Positions 17,476-25,193 of a DNA stretch of 64,000 nucleotides are shown here, one piece after another. Origin of the DNA: Streptomyces sp. WMMC940 (lineage in GTDB: Bacteria > Actinomycetota > Actinomycetes > Streptomycetales > Streptomycetaceae). Position numbers and translations under genes: made by a program. The number at the start of each line of letters is the position of its first letter. Positions within the stretch are counted from its first letter, which is position 1. The stretch spans positions 5,994,001-6,058,000 of the forward strand of contig NZ_JAPZBC010000001.1 in the NCBI RefSeq assembly GCF_027460265.1. Direction: 5' to 3'. The notes below the pieces were generated by a model, which was not told the DNA's origin, searched no databases, and saw only the letters and a program-made list of their open reading frames with translations.

Positions 17476-18564
17476 ATGAGCGATCACGCGGTGCTGCATG
17501 TCAAGGGGCGGGTGCTCGTCGGGCCGGACGACGTACGGGACGAGCTGTGGGTGGTCGGCGGCCGCGTCACGTACCGGCGCCCGGCCGCCGGGGACGTCCG
17601 TACCGTCCGGGGCTGGGCGCTCCCCGGCCTGGTCGACGCCCACTGCCACGTCGGGCTCGACCGGCACGGCGCGGTGGACGAGGCGACCAGCGAGAAGCAG
17701 GCGCTGACCGACCGCGACGCGGGCACCCTCCTGATCCGCGACGCCGGATCCGCCGCGGACACCCGCTGGATCGACGACCGCGAGGACCTCCCGAGGATCA
17801 TCCGCGCGGGCCGGCACATCGCCCGCACCCGCCGCTACATCCGCAACTACGCCCACGAGATCGAGCCCGAGGACCTCGTCGCCTATGTGGCCCGGGAGGC
17901 CCGGCGCGGCGACGGCTGGGTCAAGCTCGTCGGCGACTGGATCGACCGTGAGGTCGGCGACCTCACCGCCTGCTGGCCGCGCGGCGCCGTCGAGAAGGCC
18001 ATCGCCGAGGCGCACCGCCTCGGCGCCCGGGTCACCGCGCACTGCTTCGCCGAGGACTCGCTGCGCGACCTCGTCGAGGCGGGCATCGACTGCATCGAGC
18101 ACGCCACGGGACTGACCGAGGACCTGATCCCGCTCTTCGTCGAGCGCGGCGTGGCCATCGTCCCGACGCTGGTCAACATCGCCACCTTCCCGGAGCTCGC
18201 GATCGGCGGCGAGAGCAGGTTCCCGCGCTGGTCGGACCATATGCGACGGCTCCACGAGCGCCGGTACGACACCGTCCGCTCGGCCTGGGACGCGGGTATC
18301 CCCGTCTACGTCGGCACCGACGCGGGCGGCAGCCTGCCGCACGGGCTCGTCGCCGCCGAGGTCGCCGAGCTGGTCAAGGCGGGCATCCCGGCGGTGGACG
18401 CGCTTTCCGCGACCGCCTGGCGCGCACGGAGCTGGCTCGGCCGGCCGGGCCTGGAGGAAGGCGCCCCGGCGGACCTGGTCGTCTACGACGGCGACCCGAG
18501 GGCGGACGTACGGGTGCTGGCGGCGCCCCGGACGGTGGTCATGCGGGGACGCGTCGTCGGTTGA
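17476..18564 (+). CDS. Metal-dependent amidohydrolase
   Basis: 362 residues. The first metal-binding HxH is in PGLVDAHCHVGLD. Further ligands are likely in RVTAHCFAE and DCIEHATG, and the final Asp in VGTDAGG, matching imidazolonepropionase/prolidase-like amidohydrolases. The C-terminal beta-strand block APADLVVYDGDPRADVRVL closes the composite beta-domain. Substrate unknown. It overlaps the 5' region of the divergent aminotransferase remnant. Confidence 0.88.
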   Translation: MSDHAVLHVKGRVLVGPDDVRDELWVVGGRVTYRRPAAGDVRTVRGWALPGLVDAHCHVGLDRHGAVDEATSEKQALTDRDAGTLLIRDAGSAADTRWIDDREDLPRIIRAGRHIARTRRYIRNYAHEIEPEDLVAYVAREARRGDGWVKLVGDWIDREVGDLTACWPRGAVEKAIAEAHRLGARVTAHCFAEDSLRDLVEAGIDCIEHATGLTEDLIPLFVERGVAIVPTLVNIATFPELAIGGESRFPRWSDHMRRLHERRYDTVRSAWDAGIPVYVGTDAGGSLPHGLVAAEVAELVKAGIPAVDALSATAWRARSWLGRPGLEEGAPADLVVYDGDPRADVRVLAAPRTVVMRGRVVG

Positions 18565-18588
18565 CGGAGGTTGACGGAGGTTGACGGA
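18559..18588 (+). repeat. Three tandem copies of a 10-bp unit
   Basis: GGTTGACGGA is repeated three times without mismatch at 18559, 18569 and 18579. The amidohydrolase stop codon lies in the first copy. Confidence 0.8.
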
Positions 18589-18895
18589 CCGTGACGCGGC
18601 CGGCGCCGGCTCGTTGACCATCCTCGGTGCCGGTCCGTCCGCGCGGTGCGCGTCATCCGCGGCCGGCCGGAGTGCGCCCGCCGCGCCCGCCCTGTGGGGG
18701 ACTCGGGGGGAACGTCCGTGCCCCGGTAATCGAATGCGGGCGCGGAAACGTCACTTTGGAGTGAACTCACCCCAGGTGTCGGACGGTTCACTCTCGGTGC
18801 GTAAGTATTCCGGTGTTCCCGGTCGCCGCCGCCCCGTACGGGTCCCTGTCGCGGGCGCGCGGCGACGTCGTGTCTCCCGTGGGGGTTCCACCACC
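18565..18895 (+). promoter_or_regulatory. Upstream region of the surface-protein gene with inverted repeat
   Basis: 331 bases. GAGTGAAC at 18759-18766 and GTTCACTC at 18786-18793 form a perfect eight-base inverted repeat with a 19-base spacer, about 105-135 bases before the start codon of the anchored-protein gene. It could be an operator for a dimeric regulator. No gene was recognised in this stretch. Confidence 0.45.
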
Positions 18896-19813
18896 GTGAA
18901 GAGCAACACCTTCCGCATGCCCGTACGCCGCTCGACGGCCGCCGTGGCCGCCGCCGCGCTGGCCGTCGGACCCGTGGCGCTCGCCGCCCCGGCCAGGGCG
19001 ACGGGCGGCGGAGACGGACGCGCGAGCGCGGTCGTCCTCCGGACCGGCCTGGACGTCTCGCTGCTCGACAAGAGCGTCCAGGTCCCGCTGAAGACGTCCC
19101 TCAACGAGGTCCAGGCGCCCGCGAGCGCCGAGAAGACCGCGCTGGCCGTCCAGCTCGAAGGCGTCCACCAGGGCAGGCCGTTCAATGTGCTGAGGGCCGA
19201 GGTGGCGAGTGCGAAGGCCACCGCGGACCGGGACGGCGCGGAGGGTCGTGTGGAACTCGCCCACGCCGAGGTGCACGTGCCGGGGCTGCCGCTGCTCTCC
19301 CTCGTCGAGGTCGGGCAGGTCACGGCCGAGGCGGTCTGCGAGGTGGGGAGGAAGCCGCTCGCCCGTTCCGATCTGCTCGGCTCCGTCACGGTCCTCGGGA
19401 AGAAGACCACGCTCACGACGGGCGGCACGACCGAGGTCGAGGTGCCCGGCGTCGGGGTCGTCACCCTCGACCTGTCCCGTACCGGCACGACCTCGCGCAC
19501 TGCCGCGGCCACGGCGCTCGAACTCAAGGTCTCCGTCAACCCGTTGAAGCTCAACGTCGCCGAGGTCGACGGCACGCTGACGCTCGCGGAGGCGACCTGC
19601 GAGACCCCGTCGGGCGAGCCCGTCGACGAACCGCCCGCCACGACGGCGCCCGACGTCAGGCCCCAGACCGGCGCGGAAGCGGAGAGGCCGCCCGCGACGG
19701 ACGGCCTGGCGGCGACGGGCGGGGATGCGTCGATTCCGTGGTTCGCGGTGGGCTCGGTGGTTCTCCTCGCGGTCGGCGGCGGCGCGGTCGTCCTGGCCCG
19801 CCGCCGCGCGTAG
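18896..19813 (+). CDS. SCO1860-family LAxTG-anchored surface protein
   Basis: 305 residues from GTG 18896. A signal peptide (about residues 1-36, ending APARA) is followed by a beta-rich extracellular domain (about 40-240) with two Cys that could form a disulfide (AVCEVG, EATCETP), a Pro/Thr/Glu-rich stalk, and a C-terminal sorting signal: LAATG, one membrane helix (about 279-300) and RRRA. LAATG fits the LAxTG consensus of class E sortases in Streptomyces, so the protein should be cell-wall attached. Function unknown. Confidence 0.85.
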   Translation: MKSNTFRMPVRRSTAAVAAAALAVGPVALAAPARATGGGDGRASAVVLRTGLDVSLLDKSVQVPLKTSLNEVQAPASAEKTALAVQLEGVHQGRPFNVLRAEVASAKATADRDGAEGRVELAHAEVHVPGLPLLSLVEVGQVTAEAVCEVGRKPLARSDLLGSVTVLGKKTTLTTGGTTEVEVPGVGVVTLDLSRTGTTSRTAAATALELKVSVNPLKLNVAEVDGTLTLAEATCETPSGEPVDEPPATTAPDVRPQTGAEAERPPATDGLAATGGDASIPWFAVGSVVLLAVGGGAVVLARRRA

Positions 19814-19955
19814 CCGTCGTGCCCTGCCGGTTGGGGCGGCGGGTCCGTGGCCCCCTCCGCGCGCCTCGGGTGGGTCCCCGGGGCGAGGCGGACGGCCTCA
19901 CACGCCCTCGGCGTGGCCACCCGCCCGGACCCGCCCGCGTCCGCAGGCGCGGCGC

Positions 19956-21005
19956 CTACGCGCCGACGAGGGTCAGCGCCTGGTCCAGGGCCTGGAGGAA
20001 ACGGTTCGTCGTGGCGCGGTCGCGGACCGCGAGGCGAAGCCAGTCACGGCCCAGCCCCGGAAACGTGTCCCCGCGCCGGGCCGCGAAGCCGAGCGCCCGC
20101 AGCCGTCCGCGTACCTCGTCCGCCCGGTCCATGCGGACGAGGACGAACGGGCCCGTCGCCCCCGGCACCGCCCGTACCTCGTCGAACTCCGCGAGACCGG
20201 CGAGCAGATGCGCCCGGTCCGCCGCGATCCGCTCCGCCGCCTCCGCCGCCTCCGCGAGTGCGTGCGGCGACATGCACGCCTCGGCGGCCGCGAGCGCGGG
20301 GGTGCCCACCGGCCAGAGCGGCTGGGCCCGTTCGAGACGGGCGACCGTCCCGGGCTCGGCGAGGACGTAGCCGATCCGCAGCCCCGCGAGCCCCCAGGTC
20401 TTGGTGAGGCTGCGCAGTACGACCAGCCCGGGTACGTCGGTCCGCGGCGCGAGGGCTTCCGGCTCGCCGGGCACCGCGTCCATGAACGCCTCGTCGACGA
20501 CCAGGGTCCGCCCCGGCCGGGCGAGCCGGGCCAGCTCGCCGGCCGGATGGAGCACCGAGGTGGGGTTGGTGGGGTTGCCGACGACGACGAGGTCCGCGGA
20601 CTCGGGCACGGCCGCAGGGTCCAGCCGGAAGCCGTCCTCCGCGCGCAGCACCACGCGCGCCACGTCGTGCCCGGCGTCCCGCAGGGCAGCCTCGGGCTCC
20701 GTGAACTGGGGGTGCACCACGACCGGCCGGCTCACCCGCAGGGCCCGCGCGATCAGCACGAACGCCTCCGCCGCCCCGGCCGTCAGCAGCACCCGCTCCA
20801 CCGGCAGCCCGTGCCGGGCCGCGACCGCCGCCCGGGCCGCGCGGCCGTCGGGGTAGGCGGAGAGGGACGTCAGCGACGCCGCGATGCGCTCCCGCAGCCA
20901 CTCCGGCGGGGTACCGGTGCGGACGTTGACCGCGAGGTCGGTCAGCCGCCCGTCGCGCACCTCCGCGTCACCGTGGTGCCGCAGATCGTGGAAGTCGCCG
21001 TTCAC
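19956..21005 (-). CDS. cobC: CobC-like Rv2231c-family PLP-dependent aminotransferase
   Basis: 349 residues from GTG 21005, overlapping the preceding chelatase stop by four bases. Class I/II aminotransferase fold with PLP Lys in LRSLTKTWGLAGLRIGY and the NPTNPTSVLHP block. Homologous to threonine-phosphate decarboxylase CobD(Salmonella)/CobC, which supplies the aminopropanol arm for cobalamin; the actinobacterial Rv2231c branch is assigned to this step by homology and cob context. The DLRHHGDAEVRDG opening is typical of this branch. Confidence 0.85.
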   Translation of the reverse strand: MNGDFHDLRHHGDAEVRDGRLTDLAVNVRTGTPPEWLRERIAASLTSLSAYPDGRAARAAVAARHGLPVERVLLTAGAAEAFVLIARALRVSRPVVVHPQFTEPEAALRDAGHDVARVVLRAEDGFRLDPAAVPESADLVVVGNPTNPTSVLHPAGELARLARPGRTLVVDEAFMDAVPGEPEALAPRTDVPGLVVLRSLTKTWGLAGLRIGYVLAEPGTVARLERAQPLWPVGTPALAAAEACMSPHALAEAAEAAERIAADRAHLLAGLAEFDEVRAVPGATGPFVLVRMDRADEVRGRLRALGFAARRGDTFPGLGRDWLRLAVRDRATTNRFLQALDQALTLVGA

Positions 21006-21796
21006 GGGCGTCCCGCGGGAGCCGGGACCGGCGAGGCCACGGCCTCCCGGTAGCGTTCGACGACCAGATCGGCCAACTCCTCGGCAGCGCCGATCACTCC
21101 GGCCGACCGCACCTCCGTGTCCGGGTGCGCCTCGGCCCAGCCCTCGGTGTGCAGCAGGGCCCGTTCGACCGGGCCGCCCTCGAACAGGGCGTACGGGAGC
21201 ACCACGATCCGGCGTGCCCCGAGCCGTACGCAGCGGTCGAGCCCCGTCGGCACGTCGGGCGCGGCCGTCGAGACGAACGCAGTCTCCACCCCGGCGTACC
21301 CCCGGCCCTCCCAGAGCAGCCGCGCCGCCCGGTGCACCTCGGCGTTGGCCTGCGGGTCGGCCGAGCCCGGCGCGACCAGCAGCACCGTCACGTCGGCGCG
21401 GTCCCGCGGCGAGCGCGCACCGCCGCCCAGCGCCTCGTCGAGCCGCCGCTCCAGCAGCGCGAGCACCACCGGGTCGGGGCCGAGGGCGCGGCTCAGGGAC
21501 ACCGTGAGCCCCGGCTGTTCCTCGCGGACCGCGTCCAGCGCCGTGGACAGGGCGCCCTCGCTCCACCGGTCCGGTACCAGCGAGAGGGGGACGGCGGCCA
21601 GCCGGTCGGTCCCCGCGGCCACGAGTTCGCCGACGGCCTCTTCGACCGGCCACCGGCCGGAGCCGAGGAGGCCGGCCGCGACGGGGATTCCGGGATGGCG
21701 GCTGCCCAGGTGTTCCACGAGGTCCAGCAGTGCCGCGGCTCCGGCGTCGTTCCGGACGCCGTCCGCGGCGATGAGCAGGGCGGGCGGGGAAGTCAC
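21002..21796 (-). CDS. Sirohydrochlorin chelatase / CbiX-like protein
   Basis: 264 residues from GTG 21796, preceded by AAGGAG at six bases. Two CbiX-like halves are visible: the N-terminal LLIAADGVRN with AAVPLSLVPD, and the C-terminal VTVLLVAPGSADPQANAEVHR with RIVVLPYALFEGG. Members of the family insert cobalt or iron into sirohydrochlorin. The expected first-half His (usually AHGS) appears replaced by ADG, so the N-terminal half may be structural. Four-base start/stop overlaps on both sides indicate an operon. Confidence 0.85.
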   Translation of the reverse strand: MTSPPALLIAADGVRNDAGAAALLDLVEHLGSRHPGIPVAAGLLGSGRWPVEEAVGELVAAGTDRLAAVPLSLVPDRWSEGALSTALDAVREEQPGLTVSLSRALGPDPVVLALLERRLDEALGGGARSPRDRADVTVLLVAPGSADPQANAEVHRAARLLWEGRGYAGVETAFVSTAAPDVPTGLDRCVRLGARRIVVLPYALFEGGPVERALLHTEGWAEAHPDTEVRSAGVIGAAEELADLVVERYREAVASPVPAPAGRP

Positions 21797-22317
21797 AGGT
21801 TCTCCTTGCGGTGGTGGCGATGCCGCCGGTGCCGGCCGACCGGTCCGCCGTCGTTCACGTCCGAGATCATGTCCGGCGCCACCGGTTCCACGCACGGCGG
21901 GACCGGACCCGGACTCGAAGTATCCGCAAGCCGCACGATGGCACAGGTCACCGCGCCGGGTCGCCCCCGACCTCCGGATTTCCGTTTGCCCACCACGAGT
22001 TCTCCCCCGTCCGCGAGGGCCGCGGCCTCCGCCACCGAAGGGGTGCCCACCGCGACCGCCGCCGCGGACGGGTTCGGCACCGGTACCCGGGCGAGCTCCG
22101 CGGCGGCGTACGTCCGCAACGGGACGCCGAGCGCGGCCGCCGCGGCCGCGATGCCCGGTTCGCGCGCCTTGGCCGTCACCGTCGCGACCGCCACGACGGA
22201 ACCCGCCGGAGCCCGCGCCTCCCGCAGCGCCTCCCGGACGAGAGCGAGCACCTCGTCCGCGGACGCGCCCCTGCGTGCCCCGACACCGACGACGAACCGG
22301 CCCGCGCGGCCGGTCAT
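21793..22317 (-). CDS. Cobalamin biosynthesis protein, CbiG C-terminal/CobE-like
   Basis: 174 residues. FVVGVGARRGASADEVLALV at the start and TVTAKAREPGIAAAAAALGVPL match the stand-alone CbiG C-terminal (CobE) domain, which assists ring contraction in cobalt-precorrin-5 processing. The C-terminus is unusual: a His/Arg-rich tail, GRHRRHRHHRKENL, that could bind metal. Its stop overlaps the next gene by four bases. It is divergent from the ZIP transporter, with 47 bases between start codons. Confidence 0.85.
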   Translation of the reverse strand: MTGRAGRFVVGVGARRGASADEVLALVREALREARAPAGSVVAVATVTAKAREPGIAAAAAALGVPLRTYAAAELARVPVPNPSAAAVAVGTPSVAEAAALADGGELVVGKRKSGGRGRPGAVTCAIVRLADTSSPGPVPPCVEPVAPDMISDVNDGGPVGRHRRHRHHRKENL

Positions 22318-22364
22318 GGCGTGGCACCCGGCAGGGTGGCGGTGGGATCGGCTAGCAAGAACCC

Positions 22365-23108
22365 ATGGCGGTGTTCGTCGCGCTCGGCGCGTTCCTGATG
22401 ACGCTGTTCGGCGGCTGGGCGGCGCAGCGCGTCACCGACCGACGGCACCTCGTGCTCGGCCTCGCCGGGGGGTTGATGCTGGGTGTCGCCGGACTCGATC
22501 TGCTGCCGGAGGCGATGGCGGCCGCGGGCGAGGAGGTCTTCGGCGTACCGCGGGCCGTGCTGCTGTTCGTCGGCGGCTTTCTGCTGGCCCACGTGGTGGA
22601 GCGGTTGCTCGCCGGCCGGCAGGCCGCGCACGGGGCGTACAACGGCGGCCGGCGCGCCCACGACCACCGCGTACCGCAGGTCGGCATGACCGCCGCCGCC
22701 TCCATGGTGCTGCACAGCCTGATGGACGGCATCGCCATCGGCGCGGCCTTCCAGGCGGGCGGTGGGATGGGGCTCACCGTCGCGCTCGCGGTCATCACCC
22801 ACGACTTCGCCGACGGGTTCAACACGTACACCGTCACCAGCCTGTACGGGAACGAGCGCCGCAAGGCCGTCGCCATGCTCTTCGCCGCTGCCCTCGCCCC
22901 GGTGGTCGGCGCGGCCTCGACCCTGCTGTTCACCATGCCGCCCGAGGCGCTCGGCAGCTATCTCGGCTTCTTCGGCGGCGCGTTGCTCTATCTCGCCGCC
23001 GCGGAGATCCTCCCGGAGGCCCACCACGCGCACCCGGCCCGGTCGACCCTGCTGTGCACGGTCTCGGGCGCGGCGTTCATCTGGCTGGTGACGGGCCTGG
23101 CGGAGTGA
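22365..23108 (+). CDS. ZIP-family divalent metal transporter
   Basis: 247 residues with eight hydrophobic segments. The metal-pathway motifs of ZIP proteins are in helix 4 (SMVLHSLMDGIAIG) and helix 5 (AVITHDFADGFNTY); a loop His cluster (RRAHDHRVPQ) precedes them. ZIP proteins import Zn2+ and related ions. Its position inside the cob cluster suggests cobalt could be a substrate, but the motifs do not discriminate. A plus-strand gene among minus-strand cob genes, so transcribed separately. Confidence 0.88.
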   Translation: MAVFVALGAFLMTLFGGWAAQRVTDRRHLVLGLAGGLMLGVAGLDLLPEAMAAAGEEVFGVPRAVLLFVGGFLLAHVVERLLAGRQAAHGAYNGGRRAHDHRVPQVGMTAAASMVLHSLMDGIAIGAAFQAGGGMGLTVALAVITHDFADGFNTYTVTSLYGNERRKAVAMLFAAALAPVVGAASTLLFTMPPEALGSYLGFFGGALLYLAAAEILPEAHHAHPARSTLLCTVSGAAFIWLVTGLAE

Positions 23109-23191
23109 CGCGCCGGAGCCCAGGGCGGGTTTCGGGAGTCCCGTCGGGTCGGGGGCGGACGACGCTGCTCTCGAAACACGCCCCAGGGCGC

Positions 23192-24565
23192 CTATGCCGT
23201 CGCGTCCCACGCCGCGCACCTCTCCGCGAACCGCCGTGCCGCGCCCGGCGCGCCCGCCCAGTGCGTGTGCACATAGCTCGCGTGCACCCCGCCCCGGACG
23301 AAGCCCTCCACCCGGGGCTCCGGCTGCCGGAGCCCCCAGGCCGGATCCGCCCCCGCGCCCGGCTCCGTGACGGTGCGGTGGAACTCGTGGCCGCGCATCC
23401 GGGTCCCTGCCGGGGCCAGGACGCTGTCGCTCACCGCCACGGCGTCCCGGTAGCCCAGTGTCAGCCGGTCCGACATCCGCGCGTCGGCGTCCAGCACCCC
23501 GCACATGGGCCGGCCGTCCAGGGAGCGCGCGAGGTACAGCAGCCCGGCGCACTCGGCGGCGACGGGCGCCCCCGAGCGGGCCAGCTCCGCTACCGCCTTG
23601 CGCAGACGGGAGTTGGCGGACAGCTCCGGCGCGTACACCTCGGGGAAGCCGCCGCCGATGACCAGGCCGGCCGTCCCGGCGGGCAGATCCTCGTCGTGCA
23701 GCGGGTCGAAGGCGACGACCTCCGCGCCGGCAGCCGTCAGCAGCTCCGTGTGCTCGGCGTACGAGAAGGTGAACGCGGCGCCCCCGGCCACGGCGACGAG
23801 GGGCCGCCGGTCCCGCGCCCGGACCGCGGGGGAACCCAGTGCCGTCCCGGGCTCCCAGGGGCCCCCGGTGAGCGGCGGCGCGCTGCGCGCCAGGGCCAGC
23901 AGCGCTTCCAGGTCGCAGCCCGCGCGTACCTGCTCGGCCTGCGCCGCGACCGCGTCGACCGCCTCGCTCCGCCGCTCGGCGACCGGCACGAGTCCCAGGT
24001 GCCGCGACGGCGTCGCCACCGCGGGCGCCCGGCGCAGCACACCGAGCACCGGCACCCCGGACTCCTCCAGGGCCTCCCGCAGCAGGGCCTCGTGGCGATC
24101 GGTGGCGACCTTGTTGAGGATCACCCCGCCGAGCCGCACCCCGGGGTCCCAGGACGCGAATCCGTGCACCAGCGCCGCCACCGACCGCGACTGCGAGGAC
24201 GCGTCGACGACCAGCACCACCGGCGCTCCGAGCAGCTTGGCGACCTGGGCCGTGGAGGCCAGCTCGCCGGCCCCCGCGGCCCCGTCGTACAGCCCCATCA
24301 CGCCCTCGACGACGGCCAGGTCGCAGCCGTGCGCGCCGTGCGAGAACAGCGGGGCGACCAGCTCCGTGCCGCACATGTACGCGTCGAGGTTGCGGCCCGG
24401 TCGCCCGGTGGCGAGCGCGTGGTAGCCGGGGTCGATGTAGTCGGGACCCACCTTGTGCGGGGAGACGGCGAGTCCGGCGGCCGTGAAGGCCGCCATCAGA
24501 CCCGTCGCGACGGTGGTCTTGCCGCTGCCGGAGGCCGGGGCCGCGACGACCAGACGTGCTACCAC
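23192..24565 (-). CDS. cobB: Cobyrinate a,c-diamide synthase
   Basis: 457 residues from GTG 24565. ATP-dependent amidation of the a and c side chains. N-terminal P-loop-like domain (AAPASGSGKTTVATGLM; KVGPDYIDPGYH; VEGVMGLYDG) and C-terminal class I glutamine amidotransferase domain with Cys in AAECAGLLYL and His in GHEFHRTV. Length and domain order are those of CobB/CbiA. Last gene of the overlapping group; 19 bases after cobO. Confidence 0.95.
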   Translation of the reverse strand: MVARLVVAAPASGSGKTTVATGLMAAFTAAGLAVSPHKVGPDYIDPGYHALATGRPGRNLDAYMCGTELVAPLFSHGAHGCDLAVVEGVMGLYDGAAGAGELASTAQVAKLLGAPVVLVVDASSQSRSVAALVHGFASWDPGVRLGGVILNKVATDRHEALLREALEESGVPVLGVLRRAPAVATPSRHLGLVPVAERRSEAVDAVAAQAEQVRAGCDLEALLALARSAPPLTGGPWEPGTALGSPAVRARDRRPLVAVAGGAAFTFSYAEHTELLTAAGAEVVAFDPLHDEDLPAGTAGLVIGGGFPEVYAPELSANSRLRKAVAELARSGAPVAAECAGLLYLARSLDGRPMCGVLDADARMSDRLTLGYRDAVAVSDSVLAPAGTRMRGHEFHRTVTEPGAGADPAWGLRQPEPRVEGFVRGGVHASYVHTHWAGAPGAARRFAERCAAWDATA

Positions 24566-24584
24566 GTTCTGCCTGCCGATCGCT

Positions 24585-25193
24585 CTACCACTCGATGCCC
24601 CGCTGGCCCTTCTGGCCCGCGTCCATCGGATGCCTGACCTTGGACATGTCGGTCACGAGGTCGGCGAACTCCTGCAGCTCCCGCGGGGCGTTGCGGCCGG
24701 TGATCACGACGTGCTGGGTGCCGGGCCGGTCGCGCAGCACCTCGATCACCTCGGCCGTGTCGATCCAGCCCCAGTGCAGCAGATACGCGAACTCGTCGAG
24801 CACGTAGAACTTGTACGTCCCGGCGGCCAGATCGCGCTTCACCTGCTCCCAGCCCTCGCGCGCCTTGTCCTCGTGGGACTGCTCGCCCTCGGCCGTCGGG
24901 CGCTGGATCCAGGACCAGCCCTCGCCCATCTTGTGCCAGTGGACGGTGCCGCCCTCGCCGCTCGCGCCGAGGACCTTGAGGGCGTTCTCCTCGCCGACCT
25001 TCCACTTCGCCGACTTGACGAACTGGAACACCCCGACCGGCCAGCCCTGGTTCCAGGCGCGCAGCGCCATCCCGAAGGCGGCCGTGGACTTCCCCTTGCC
25101 GATTCCCGTGTGCACCATCACCAGCGGTCGGTTGCGGCGCTGGCGGGTGGTGAGACCGTCGTCCGGAACCACGTCCGGCTTTCCCTGCGGCAC
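24585..25193 (-). CDS. cobO: Cob(I)yrinic acid a,c-diamide adenosyltransferase
   Basis: 202 residues from GTG 25193. P-loop variant HTGIGKGKSTAAFGMALRA, then VLDEFAYLLHWGWID and VVITGRNAP, are diagnostic of CobA/CobO/BtuR enzymes. It attaches the 5'-deoxyadenosyl group to the corrinoid cobalt. Its start overlaps the stop of the chelatase gene by one base, indicating coupled translation. Confidence 0.96.
   Translation of the reverse strand: MPQGKPDVVPDDGLTTRQRRNRPLVMVHTGIGKGKSTAAFGMALRAWNQGWPVGVFQFVKSAKWKVGEENALKVLGASGEGGTVHWHKMGEGWSWIQRPTAEGEQSHEDKAREGWEQVKRDLAAGTYKFYVLDEFAYLLHWGWIDTAEVIEVLRDRPGTQHVVITGRNAPRELQEFADLVTDMSKVRHPMDAGQKGQRGIEW

Noticed and set aside
21125..24637. Plus-strand open frame of about 1170 codons
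   Set aside because: Lies antisense to the cbiX-like gene, CbiG-C and cobB and out of frame with the ZIP gene; a product of GC-skewed codon positions.
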